Positions 1 through 8,169 of a stretch of 64,000 nucleotides of DNA are shown piece by piece (position 1 is the first letter of the stretch; each line of letters begins with the position of its first letter). The notes under the pieces were generated by a model. The model did not search any database, had not been told where the DNA came from, and saw nothing but the letters and a program-made list of their open reading frames with translations. The DNA is from an uncultured Flavobacterium sp. (GTDB lineage: Bacteria > Bacteroidota > Bacteroidia > Flavobacteriales > Flavobacteriaceae). The translations under genes and the position numbers were made by a program. The DNA is taken from contig CANROJ010000005.1 of the NCBI GenBank assembly GCA_947632215.1, forward strand, positions 1-64,000, in the 5' to 3' direction.

Positions 1-207
1 ATGTACTCCCGTAAAAACTTTTAAAAGCTCTTTAACTTGCAGGGTATCTTGCAGGGTATCTTGCAGGGTATCTTGCAGGGTTCGAATTACAGAGTCCGAT
101 GAAGGCAATGTAACTCTTAAAAAGTTCTCAGAAAAATAAAAACTTTCCTGCAGCATAATAATTCCGAAGAGTTATTTTTCAAACATTCCACTTCTTCGCA
201 AACTCAT
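1..207 (-). pseudogene. 3' relic of a divergent-AAA (AlbA_2/AAA_4) ATP-binding regulator, runs off the left edge
   Basis: Read on the minus strand from an ATG at 207, the frame gives MSLRRSGMFEK, a TAA at 172-174, then continues in the same frame: a stretch ending SENFLRVTLPSSDSV, four TLQ(D) units, then VKELLKVFTG to the window edge. The FLRVTLP strand, a species-specific repeated linker and a following helical segment resemble the C-terminus of the divergent-AAA family of transcriptional regulators, and RSGMFEK resembles the RAGYIEK-type segment that precedes it in that family. The usual glycine-rich segment between them is missing and a stop is present, so I read this as an internally deleted pseudogene. 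A shorter ORF starting at the ATG at 156 cannot be excluded. Family assignment is from memory of the C-terminal pattern only. Confidence 0.5.
37..81. repeat. 12-bp tandem repeat, 3.75 copies
   Basis: The unit TTGCAGGGTATC occurs three times perfectly (37-48, 49-60, 61-72) followed by a nine-base partial copy (73-81). The unit is four codons long and on the minus strand encodes Thr-Leu-Gln-Asp in the frame of the adjacent regulator relic, so copy number can change without shifting frame. Confidence 0.95.
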
Positions 208-237
208 TTACTTAAATACAGCTCATAACTTTTAATT

Positions 238-313
238 AAATATGCCGTTATCGGCAAATACACGACAAATAACAACTATATATTACTTGATTCTTGCCGA
301 TAACGGCATATTT
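238..313. promoter_or_regulatory. Perfect 20-bp inverted repeat, probable paired operator
   Basis: The left arm AAATATGCCGTTATCGGCAA (238-257) and the right arm (294-313) are exact reverse complements, 36 bases apart. Each arm is itself nearly palindromic (TGCCG-TTAT-CGGCA), so there are two half-symmetric boxes. The pair lies just upstream of the minus-strand regulator relic, and on the minus strand a TGTATTTG sequence close to the -7 consensus abuts the proximal box. I infer autoregulatory operator sites; ends of a small mobile element are the alternative. Confidence 0.55.
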
Positions 314-382
314 AAGGATGTAATTTGCTCTATGCATATGATTTGAGATAGATTATATAAACAAACTCTTAATCAAAGAACA

Positions 383-1150
383 TTATTTGCCTTTACTATT
401 CAAGGAAGATATCATTTGTTTGATCTCCTGGAACATAGCCTTAGTATCTGCTTGAGCTAAATCTTGTGGTTCAAATTCATGAGTAGCTATACTACTTGCA
501 TACTGCCATACCTCTAAAATATCACTAGCCTGTATGATATACGGGGAATAGAAACTATTATCGGAATGTAGTTCAAACTGACCTGCGGACAAGCGGTAAA
601 CTCTCTTATATACGATACCTTCTTGTTGGGTTACCAAAACATAAGTCTTTCCATCTTTAATCTCACTTAAACTCTCTAGGTATCTTCCAATTACAAAGGC
701 TCCATTTTGATGTGGAGGCATAGAATCTCCCTGTATAGGAAAAGCTCTGTATTTCCCACTTCCTAAAAAGGGTAAAGAGATTTGTTCTAAACTCTCAATA
801 AACTCTGGATCAGAATATCCGTGTAAATAACCTGCTTGAGCTTTATGGGGAATAATCTCTATAAAGTTATTATGCTGGGCATCTACCATAATAGGTAACA
901 AAATACGGTTATCCTCTAGTTTTAATAACTCTCCTATAGGAACTTTACGAAGATCTACCGAGATCATCAAATCTACACTTACGTGAAAATAATGACTAAT
1001 ACGCGATAAGAGTACCACTGGAGGCTCAGATACTCCTTCTTCATACTTGGCATAACGTCCACGAGTAATGTTTAATTGCGTGGAGACATACTGTTGAGAC
1101 TCCTTTCTTTGGGATCTCAAATAACGGATATTATCAGATAGTAAAGACAT
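383..1150 (-). CDS. XRE-type HTH repressor with S24 (LexA-like) self-cleavage domain
   Basis: The 255-residue protein has an N-terminal helix-turn-helix (about residues 8-60) and a C-terminal S24 peptidase fold. The catalytic serine is in GDSMPP (about S143), the general-base lysine in VYKRV (about K182), and a candidate Ala-Gly autocleavage site is in KAQAGY (about A106-G107). It should repress genes until RecA-stimulated self-cleavage. It is divergent from dinB-dnaE and is the likely regulator of that pair. I chose the start at 1150 over an upstream in-frame ATG at 1186 because a -7 box (TATATTTG, 1178-1171) lies between the two, so the longer form would begin upstream of the transcript. 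It resembles UmuD/LexA-like regulators of Bacteroidota, not canonical LexA, because the N-terminus is XRE-like. Confidence 0.85.
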   Translation of the reverse strand: MSLLSDNIRYLRSQRKESQQYVSTQLNITRGRYAKYEEGVSEPPVVLLSRISHYFHVSVDLMISVDLRKVPIGELLKLEDNRILLPIMVDAQHNNFIEIIPHKAQAGYLHGYSDPEFIESLEQISLPFLGSGKYRAFPIQGDSMPPHQNGAFVIGRYLESLSEIKDGKTYVLVTQQEGIVYKRVYRLSAGQFELHSDNSFYSPYIIQASDILEVWQYASSIATHEFEPQDLAQADTKAMFQEIKQMISSLNSKGK

Positions 1151-1170
1151 TTTGCTATTATTTATATCAA

Positions 1171-1178
1171 CAAATATA
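1171..1178 (-). promoter_or_regulatory. -7 box (TATATTTG) of the S24 repressor gene
   Basis: The plus-strand CAAATATA is TATATTTG on the minus strand, an exact TAnnTTTG match, 20 bases upstream of the ATG at 1150. It gives a very short leader and decides the start codon. Confidence 0.55.
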
Positions 1179-1198
1179 CAAAACATTGCTATAATATG

Positions 1199-1216
1199 TA
1201 TTAAGTTTGTTTAATA
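1199..1216. promoter_or_regulatory. Palindrome TATTAA-N6-TTAATA upstream of dinB
   Basis: TATTAAGTTTGTTTAATA has perfect 6-base arms around a 6-base spacer and lies 19 bases before the dinB ATG, inside the divergent intergenic region. It is the best candidate for the binding site of the neighbouring S24 repressor. The low-complexity arms make a chance occurrence possible. Confidence 0.4.
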
Positions 1217-1235
1217 TTTTTTAAAGCCCTGTATT

Positions 1236-2393
1236 ATGCAAAGAGCCATTGTACATTTAGATTTAGATAGTTTTTTTGTGTCTTGTGAACGTTTAAACAA
1301 TTCTTCCTTACAAGGTATTCCCATTATCATAGGTGGGGGTGAGAGATCAGTGGTGGCGAGTTGTTCCTATGAAGCCAGATACTTTGGGGTAAGATCTGCT
1401 ATGCCTTTAAAAATGGCTATGCGTCTTTGTCCACAGGCTAAGGTAATTAAAGGAGATATGCAACTATACTCTAATTTATCCCATACAGTAACCGACATAC
1501 TTACTGAGTCAGCTCCGGTGGTAGAGAAAGCTAGTATAGATGAATTCTATATGGATCTCTCGGGAATGGATAAATTCTTTTCTTTAAAACAATGGACCAA
1601 AGAATTGGCTAGTCTAGTTGAGAAACAAACCGGTCTTCCCTTAAGCTACGCCTTATCGATTAATAAGACTGTTAGTAAGATCGCAACCACACAGGCTAAA
1701 CCCAGTGGTTTTATGCATCTAGACCAACATGAGGTGCAACCTTTTTTAAATCCTTTATCGATTCGTCAAATCCCAAATGTAGGACAAGTTACTTACGACA
1801 CTTTAAGTAGAATAGGCATCCGAGATATTAAAACTCTTTCTCTAATGCCAATGCAAATATTACATCAACTCCTGGGTAAACCCGGTATTGATATATGGCA
1901 AAAGGCCAATGGTATTGACCCGTCTTTAGTGGAGCCTTATAAGCAGAAAAAAAGCATATCCAAGGAACATACCTTTGAAACCGATTCTATGGATATTAGC
2001 CTGGTAAAAGCACTCTTATTGGGCATGGTAGAACAACTCTGCTTTGAATTAAGAACCCAGCAGTGGCTCACTAGTTGTGTAAGCGTGAAAATTCGCTATT
2101 CCAATTTTGACACACATACCAAACAAGCCAAAGTAGCCTATAGCTCTCAAGACCATAATTTAACCACTACTGTTTGGCAGCTATTTGATCAATTATACAA
2201 CAGGCGTATTCGCCTTCGATTAGTGGGCATACAATTTAGCTGCTTAGTTAGAGGTACCTATCAAATGGATCTATTTGAAAATACACCTCAACTAACTAAT
2301 CTATACACAGCTATGGACAATATTAAAAAAAGATTTGGTCAAAATGCTTTGGCTAGATGCTCTGGAGCAAATCTCAAAAACAAAACAAAATAA
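1236..2393 (+). CDS. dinB: Y-family translesion DNA polymerase (DinB/Pol IV type)
   Basis: 385 residues, usual size for the family. The first metal-binding aspartate is in HLDLDSFF (D9) with the steric-gate phenylalanine F14; the second acidic pair is in SIDEFY (D102, E103). The little-finger region follows, and a C-terminal QMDLF (about residue 343) fits a sliding-clamp binding motif. The enzyme copies damaged templates with low fidelity. It lies 18 bases upstream of the error-prone DnaE and is divergent from the S24 repressor, which makes a three-gene damage-inducible cassette. The start is the first ATG after the divergent promoter region. Confidence 0.92.
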   Translation: MQRAIVHLDLDSFFVSCERLNNSSLQGIPIIIGGGERSVVASCSYEARYFGVRSAMPLKMAMRLCPQAKVIKGDMQLYSNLSHTVTDILTESAPVVEKASIDEFYMDLSGMDKFFSLKQWTKELASLVEKQTGLPLSYALSINKTVSKIATTQAKPSGFMHLDQHEVQPFLNPLSIRQIPNVGQVTYDTLSRIGIRDIKTLSLMPMQILHQLLGKPGIDIWQKANGIDPSLVEPYKQKKSISKEHTFETDSMDISLVKALLLGMVEQLCFELRTQQWLTSCVSVKIRYSNFDTHTKQAKVAYSSQDHNLTTTVWQLFDQLYNRRIRLRLVGIQFSCLVRGTYQMDLFENTPQLTNLYTAMDNIKKRFGQNALARCSGANLKNKTK

Positions 2394-2411
2394 CTTTACC
2401 TACTTTAGTCT

Positions 2412-5400
2412 ATGTTTATTAATTCTCACTCTTATTATAGTCTTCGCTATGGAACCCTTAGTATAGAGGAATTAGTGGAGTTAGCCCATCAAAACAAAAT
2501 AACCTCTTTAGCCCTTACTGATATTAATACCACCATGGGAATGTATAGCTTTATACAAGAATGTAGAAAAAGAGATATTCGCCCAGTTATTGGAGTAGAT
2601 CTTAGGTCTAAACAAACCCCTTATTATATCTGTTTGGCTAAAAACCCACAAGGCTTAAGTGAAATACATCAGTTATTAAACCAGGTAAACTCCAAACAAA
2701 GCACTTTGCCTTTAAGTGCTTTAGAGAGTGATAATTACTATACCATCTACCCTATTGAGAACATACCTGAGCAATTAGGTCTTAACCAATACATTGGTAT
2801 TACCCCTAGGCAAATCCCATTATTATACGACTCTAAGTACAAAGAACTATTACATAAAATGGTTGTATTGCAAGGTGTTACCATACAAACAAAACAGCAT
2901 TTAGATCTGCACCATATCCTACAGGCAATAGAACAGAACACTCTACTTAGCAAAGCTGATTTTACTCACTGCGCTACTATAGAGCATCAAATTTGTAGTG
3001 AGCAACACTTGGAATCTCTATTTAAAGACTACCCCTTGATTATAGATAATACTAAGAGGATTATAAACCAATGTTGTTTTGATTTTGAGTTTAATATCCC
3101 TCGTAACAAAAAGCACTTTACAAAAAACAAACAAACCGATTTAGAGCTCCTAACCAAATTAGCCCTAGAGGGCTTACACCTAAAATATGGACCTAATCAT
3201 ACCAAAGCCCTAGAGCGTATGCAAAAAGAGCTTGAAGTAATTGATAAATTAAACTTCTGTGGATATTTTTTAATCACTTGGGATATTATCTGTTTTAGCA
3301 AAAGTAAAGGATTCATGCACATAGGAAGAGGTAGTGGAGCCAATAGCATAGTGGGATATCTTTTGGGGATAACCAATGTATGTCCCTTGGAGCTCGATTT
3401 ATACTTTGAGCGTTTTTTAAATGAAAACAGAAAGAGTCCTCCTGATTTTGATATAGATTGGTCTTGGGACCAAAGAGACTATATCTTAGAATACATCTTT
3501 AATAAATACCCTAAAAACCACGTGGCTTTTTGCGGGGCAATATCTACTTTCAAATACCGCTCTAGTATCAGAGAAATAGGCAAAGTATACGGACTAAACA
3601 AACAAGAATTAGACACCTTATCTAGACATAGTTCCCCTTATGACTCTAACTCTGTAAGTGAACAGGTAAAATATTATGCTCAGATGCTACAGGGTTTCCC
3701 TAACCAGCGTACCATGCACGCTTGTGGAGTAATCATATCTGAGTATCCCCTATATGAGTTTTGCCCTTTTGATTATCCTCCCAAAGGATTTGCGGTGGCT
3801 CAATTCGATATGCATACTGCCATGGATATAGGTTTTGAGAAATTCGATATCCTCTCTCAAAGAGGTATAGGTCATATTAAAGAAGCAACCCAATTAATAT
3901 TAAGCAATAGAAATATAAATGTAGATATAGAAAATGAAAAATTATTCAAGGATCACCCCTTGTGTAATGACTCTTTGCAAATAGGAAACACCATTGGATG
4001 TTTCTACATTGAGAGTCCTGCCATGAGAGGCTTGCTGAAAAAATTGCGATGTGATAATTACCTAACCCTAGTGGCTGCCTCTTCCATTATTCGCCCAGGA
4101 GTTGCTAAAAGCGGTATGATGCAAGAATATGTATTTCGTCATAACAACCCTGGTTGTTTTGAATATTTCCATCCAGTATTTGAGAAGGAATTACATCAAA
4201 CCTATGGAATTATGGTCTATCAAGAAGATGTAATTAAAATTGCCTTACATTTCGCAGGCCTTGCTCCAAGTGATGGAGATGTACTTCGCCGAGCAATGAG
4301 CGGGAAGACCAGGAGCAAGCAAGCTCTAATAGATATTAAAGATAGGTTCTTTGATAATTGTAAGCAAAAGGGACACTCGTGGGACTTGACAAATAAGATA
4401 TACAACCAAATAGAATCCTTCGCAGGTTATTCCTTCTGTAAAGCACACTCGGCATCTTATGCCGTGGAGAGTTATCAAAGTCTATATCTAAAGGTACACT
4501 ATCCCTTAGAGTTTATAACAGCAGTTATCAATAATCAAGGAGGTTTTTATCGTACAGAGGTCTATTTACATGAAGCAAAAATGGCTGGAGCCATTGTGCA
4601 TCCACCTTGTATTAATACAAGTAGTAAAACCTGTACATTAATAGGAAACAACCTTTACTTGGGTCTAATGTTTTTACAGTCTATAGCTGATTCTTTGATA
4701 CAAAGCATAGAGACAGAACGCAAAAAAAGAGGTCCTTTTTTAGATATACAAGACTTTGTCCAAAGAATACCTATTGGAATAGAAACACTTCAAAATTTAA
4801 TTTTTGCAGGAGCATTTTCATGTTTTGAAAAACAGAAAAGTGAACTTCTAATCTTAGCTAGGTTACTTATAGACAAGACTAAAAACCTTGATCAACCAAC
4901 TTTACTACCCAAGACTTTACCTAAATACGATTTCCCTATCCTACCTAGAAGTATACAAGAGGATGCTTTTGATGAAATAGAACAATTGGGATTTAGTATA
5001 AGCTGTAGTGTATTTGACTTATTAAAGACCACATACAGAGGAAGCCTCATGGCTAAAGACTTAGTTTCTCATGAGAATCAAACAGTAAAAATGCTAGGTT
5101 ATCTTATTTGTACTAAACACGTTCCTACTGTCAAAGGCAGCATGTATTTTGGTACCTGGATCGATGCCAAGGGCAATTATTTTGATTCCATTCACTTTCC
5201 CGATTCTCTGCAAAACAACCCCTTCACAGGTCCAGGGTGTTACCTACTACTTGTAAAAGTACAAGTAGCCTATAAGCAAGCAAGTGTAGAGGTAATAAAG
5301 ATGGCTAGACTTCCCTTTATACAAGACCCTAGATACACTAACGATAAGTCATTGGGTAATAACTCAGGCTCATCGAAGTTAAAAGTAGATATCTCCACTA

Positions 5401-5462
5401 CCAATAGGGCGCCCTACCCTAGAGCACATGAAATAAATTTACCGCGAACCAAACTAACATAG
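2412..5462 (+). CDS. dnaE2: DNA polymerase III alpha-like, short error-prone type (DnaE2-like)
   Basis: 1016 residues, shorter than replicative DnaE. It shows an N-terminal PHP domain, the C-family polymerase signature GRGSGANSIVGYLLG (about residue 305), and the palm motif PPDFDIDW (about 343-350) with the catalytic aspartates. The PHP domain lacks residues seen in active versions: motif I reads NSHSYYS (Asn where the first His is usual) and motif II reads LTDIN (Ile where His is usual), so proofreading by PHP looks lost. The C-terminal clamp and OB region is short. It follows dinB by 18 bases, probably co-transcribed. By position and shape it is the translesion partner polymerase rather than the replicase; the symbol is given on that basis. 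Confidence 0.85.
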   Translation: MFINSHSYYSLRYGTLSIEELVELAHQNKITSLALTDINTTMGMYSFIQECRKRDIRPVIGVDLRSKQTPYYICLAKNPQGLSEIHQLLNQVNSKQSTLPLSALESDNYYTIYPIENIPEQLGLNQYIGITPRQIPLLYDSKYKELLHKMVVLQGVTIQTKQHLDLHHILQAIEQNTLLSKADFTHCATIEHQICSEQHLESLFKDYPLIIDNTKRIINQCCFDFEFNIPRNKKHFTKNKQTDLELLTKLALEGLHLKYGPNHTKALERMQKELEVIDKLNFCGYFLITWDIICFSKSKGFMHIGRGSGANSIVGYLLGITNVCPLELDLYFERFLNENRKSPPDFDIDWSWDQRDYILEYIFNKYPKNHVAFCGAISTFKYRSSIREIGKVYGLNKQELDTLSRHSSPYDSNSVSEQVKYYAQMLQGFPNQRTMHACGVIISEYPLYEFCPFDYPPKGFAVAQFDMHTAMDIGFEKFDILSQRGIGHIKEATQLILSNRNINVDIENEKLFKDHPLCNDSLQIGNTIGCFYIESPAMRGLLKKLRCDNYLTLVAASSIIRPGVAKSGMMQEYVFRHNNPGCFEYFHPVFEKELHQTYGIMVYQEDVIKIALHFAGLAPSDGDVLRRAMSGKTRSKQALIDIKDRFFDNCKQKGHSWDLTNKIYNQIESFAGYSFCKAHSASYAVESYQSLYLKVHYPLEFITAVINNQGGFYRTEVYLHEAKMAGAIVHPPCINTSSKTCTLIGNNLYLGLMFLQSIADSLIQSIETERKKRGPFLDIQDFVQRIPIGIETLQNLIFAGAFSCFEKQKSELLILARLLIDKTKNLDQPTLLPKTLPKYDFPILPRSIQEDAFDEIEQLGFSISCSVFDLLKTTYRGSLMAKDLVSHENQTVKMLGYLICTKHVPTVKGSMYFGTWIDAKGNYFDSIHFPDSLQNNPFTGPGCYLLLVKVQVAYKQASVEVIKMARLPFIQDPRYTNDKSLGNNSGSSKLKVDISTTNRAPYPRAHEINLPRTKLT

Positions 5463-5532
5463 ACAGCGTTAAGTTTCTTGCTTTAATTGTATTAAAGACT
5501 CCTGTTGCATATAAAATACACCAAAAAAAGTA

Positions 5533-5576
5533 TAGGCATACCCAAAGAAGTTAGAGACTTCCTTGAAGTATGCCTA
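5533..5576. terminator. Nested hairpin between dnaE and the SUKH gene
   Basis: Outer arms TAGGCATAC (5533-5541) and GTATGCCTA (5568-5576) enclose an inner GAAGT/ACTTC stem (5547-5561). A run of A precedes and a short T-rich segment follows, so it could stop the converging transcripts from both sides. Confidence 0.6.
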
Positions 5577-5653
5577 GTTTATCTTGACTATGCTTTTTTT
5601 GCTATTCTATACTATACTTTTCTATAGAGGTATGTGTATCTAGAAAATACTAG

Positions 5654-6349
5654 TTAGTCCACCACGTGTAGTATATTAGGTGAAGATATAAAGTCCTTAA
5701 AGCTATCGGCGATCTTTACAAAATAAGTCTTTAAAATAGCATCATGTACAACGGCATCCTTCTGGCTAGAACTACTTAAAAAAGAATTATGTTCTATCCC
5801 ATAAGTATCATAAACCTTCTGTAATTGGCTCTGTTGATAAGAACCTTCAAAGTGCTCAGGTCCATTAGCATTATTAAAATAATAATACACTGCCCCGAAG
5901 TCCTTCTCAGCTAAAGAAAGACAAATCATATCCAAAGGATTTCTTCCATTACAAGAACCTATAGCTATCATCTGATTTGGCATTATATCAAAATAAGAAC
6001 GCAAATATCTATTGCTAGCCATTAGCTCAAACAAATCCCACTGCTCTACAGCATCTTTATCCATTTTATCGTTTAACCACACAGCGCTAAAGCTATATAA
6101 ACTAGCCTTAATGGTTTGAGTGGAATCTAGAGTCTTTAATAAAGTAGTATCAAAACAAATCTGTTTGTAATCTGTAGCAGTATCTCCACTATCGATAAGA
6201 CCCGGAGAGACAAACCCTCCATTGTTTTGCAATAAAAACTCCTGGTAATCTAAAGGTAACTCCGCAAATCCAAACATATCTTTTAAGATGGACATTTGCT
6301 CCTGTAGTAACTCTTTAGTTAAAGGCGGGAAAGAATATAATAATTTCAT
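5654..6349 (-). CDS. SMI1/KNR4 (SUKH) family protein
   Basis: The protein (231 residues from the start chosen here) has the SUKH pattern: the early LPLDYQEFLLQNNGG segment, typical of SMI1/KNR4 proteins, then a central IAIGSCNGRNPLDMICLSL strand pair with the acidic and aromatic residues of the fold. In bacteria these proteins often act as immunity proteins against polymorphic toxins, but no toxin is adjacent here, so the role is open. I prefer the ATG at 6349 to the one at 6385: a diverged copy of this gene's 5' end lies at 7395-7500, and there the sequence corresponding to the N-terminal extension is frame-broken while MELLYS after the second ATG is conserved. Confidence 0.75.
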   Translation of the reverse strand: MKLLYSFPPLTKELLQEQMSILKDMFGFAELPLDYQEFLLQNNGGFVSPGLIDSGDTATDYKQICFDTTLLKTLDSTQTIKASLYSFSAVWLNDKMDKDAVEQWDLFELMASNRYLRSYFDIMPNQMIAIGSCNGRNPLDMICLSLAEKDFGAVYYYFNNANGPEHFEGSYQQSQLQKVYDTYGIEHNSFLSSSSQKDAVVHDAILKTYFVKIADSFKDFISSPNILHVVD

Positions 6350-6640
6350 GAAGTTAGATATATTTTTTGTTACTACAATATACATCTTTTTACGTTAAAA
6401 ACTTCCAGAAATCACCATAGATTATTACAAGTAAGATTCTAAAATTAGTTGTTTTTATTTGAGAAGCAAAAGGATAAATTAATGCTGCTCACTTATATAA
6501 ATCCTCCACCGAATTACAAGAAAAGAATCCGATAAAAACGCTTTACCTTACTACTATTCTAGACATAACTCACAATACTCTTGTGCTGTAAATATCTTAT
6601 AAAAAATGTACTATCAATAGTGCAATTACAAGGGAGTTAC

Positions 6641-7153
6641 TTACCTTAAATCACTCTTAAGAATGGACATAACTACCTTATCGTGAAATTCCCCGTCGCG
6701 AAAACATGCTTCTCTTAGAATTCCTTCTCTGACAAAGCCTGCTTTTTCATATGCTTTTACTCCTCCAATATTAGGGGCAGATACGGTTAACATAATTCGG
6801 TTTAAATCCAATTCCTTAAATCCATAACAAACAACTTGTTTTGTTACAATAGTCCCTATACCTTTACCCCATTGTGACTTATCTCCGATAAAAATAAAAT
6901 ATTCTCCGCTTTTATTTAATTTAGATAAATTAGAAATACCTGTATAACCTATAAGTTGCTGATTCGATTTTAAAAATATGCCTACATTGTAGGTGTTTTT
7001 CTCAATAAATAAACTCTCAAACCAATTTTTAATTTGATCCTTAGAGGACAATTTCTGAAAAAAACTCAAAGAATAATTTATTACTTCTTTATCGTTCAAC
7101 CAAGTATAAAAAGGCGTGATATCTTCTGGTTTTAAAGGTTTTAATTCTATCAT
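6641..7153 (-). CDS. GNAT acetyltransferase, RimJ/RimL type
   Basis: About 170 residues. It shows the GNAT layout: N-terminal strand IELKPLKPEDITPFYTWLND, central YTGISNL and EYFIFIGDKSQWGKGIGT (acetyl-CoA loop in the Q/R-x-x-G-x-G/A position), then LNRIMLTVSAPNIGGVKAYEKAGF, the hallmark Asn/Tyr-bearing C-terminal part. It would acetylate an amino group of a protein N-terminus, aminoglycoside or small amine; the substrate is not readable. The start at 7153 gives the normal family N-terminus; an in-frame ATG at 7219 would add 22 residues with no family resemblance. It stands alone between decayed genes. Confidence 0.8.
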   Translation of the reverse strand: MIELKPLKPEDITPFYTWLNDKEVINYSLSFFQKLSSKDQIKNWFESLFIEKNTYNVGIFLKSNQQLIGYTGISNLSKLNKSGEYFIFIGDKSQWGKGIGTIVTKQVVCYGFKELDLNRIMLTVSAPNIGGVKAYEKAGFVREGILREACFRDGEFHDKVVMSILKSDLR

Positions 7154-7323
7154 AATTACCTGTTTTGGTTTCCCTTCAAATATACTGGTATTTAAAAAAC
7201 AATCTAAAAGATTGCTCATTTTATTTATTAACTTTAAATCACTTTAAAATTGGCATACTAATAGTTTTTTATGTGTCTTAAATAAAATTTCAACAAGAGG
7301 TTTTAACACAAGTAGTGATCACT

Positions 7324-7500
7324 CTAAAGTAGATGTATTACTAGTTTATGTATTGTATTTGTAGAATCAGCCCCAGACCCAATTCGTATTACTCTATCGC
7401 TAAAGATGGGCAAAGAATATAATAATTCCATGGAGTTAGGTACATTTACTTGTTACTACAGTATATATCTTCTTTCTTTTAAAACTCTCACAATTATCAC
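7324..7500 (-). pseudogene. Relic of the 5' end of a second SUKH gene
   Basis: Positions about 7395-7500 match 6311-6420 (start codon, first codons and upstream region of the intact SUKH gene) over roughly 105 bases with scattered changes. The copy reads MELLYSLPIFSD from an ATG at 7431 against MKLLYSFPPLTK in the intact gene, then loses similarity and stops at 7324. This shows a former tandem paralogue that lost all but its promoter and first dozen codons. Confidence 0.75.
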
Positions 7501-7595
7501 CAGGTTTATCTTCAAAAATCAACTACAAAATAAGATATTGTAAGCCTAACCTTAAAGACTTCGATAAATTAATTAATTTTTTAAATTTTAGATTT

Positions 7596-7806
7596 ATGAC
7601 AACTCGCCAAATATATATAATAGAACCAACCTTCGACATCTAAAGAAGCTAGGGCGCTTAAAGCTTTTGCAAAAGCTTTGAAAATGAAGATTACAAAGAA
7701 AAGTGATATTAAAACAGAATTAATCCAAGCTATTGATAATTTAAACCTAGTGAAAGAAGGAAAATTACAAGCAAAACCTGCAAGAGCACTACTTAATGAG
7801 TTATAA
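7596..7806 (+). pseudogene. Frameshifted RelB-like antitoxin
   Basis: From the ATG at 7596 the frame reads MTTRQIYIIEPT and soon hits TAA; a second frame then carries STSKEARALKAFAKALKM and continues to a stop at 7804-7806. Joined, they make a roughly 70-residue antitoxin of the kind paired with RelE/ParE toxins in Bacteroidota (beta-strand with IIEP, then the EA-ALKAF-KALK helix). One frameshift near 7625-7635 breaks it. Its last codons overlap the toxin start by 11 bases, the usual antitoxin-toxin arrangement. Confidence 0.7.
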
Positions 7807-8121
7807 TATTTTAACTATAACTCCTTTTGATAGACAGATTAAAAAGCTGGTTAAAAAATATCCCTCTATTAAAAAGTTATTTTGAAGCATCCTTAAATGA
7901 TTTATAGTAGTTTCCAAATCAAGGTACTCCATTGGGGGAAATCGCTATAAAGTACGTATGGCAATAAAATCCAAAGGGAAAGGTAAAGTACAGGCGTTAG
8001 AATTATTACTCACCTAATTATTGAAAATCAAACTCTTTACCTACTTTCTATTGATGATAAAAGTGAACACGAATCTATAAACGATAATGAAATTAAACAA
8101 TTAATTAAACTCATAAAATAA
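7796..8121 (+). pseudogene. Multiply frameshifted RelE/ParE-type toxin
   Basis: Three reading frames together rebuild a RelE-superfamily toxin. Frame one starts at 7796 with MSYNILTITPFDRQIKKLVKKYPSIKK and stops at 7883. Another continues FEASLND; further on are GNRYKVRMAIKSKGKGK and, after another shift, RIITHLIIENQTLYLLSI with a tail of EIKQLIKLIK ending at 8121. YKVRMAI and the late YLLSI-DKSE strand are the conserved core of the family. With at least three shifts it cannot make active protein. Confidence 0.75.
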
Positions 8122-8122
8122 C

Positions 8123-8157
8123 AAAACGCACTACCAAAAAGTAGCGCGTTTTTAATT
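8123..8157. terminator. Bidirectional intrinsic terminator
   Basis: AAAACGC/GCGTTTT and inner CTAC/GTAG stems (8123-8152) with one A-C mismatch, followed by a T run and, in the other direction, also T-rich. It would serve the former toxin operon and the converging alcohol dehydrogenase. Confidence 0.75.
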
Positions 8158-8169
8158 TTACATACTCAG

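Noticed and set aside
37..81. CRISPR-like array
   Set aside because: The 12-bp units are directly adjacent without spacers and are in frame with coding sequence.
1151..1186. N-terminal extension of the S24 repressor
   Set aside because: A -7 promoter box lies inside it, so it would not be transcribed from that promoter.
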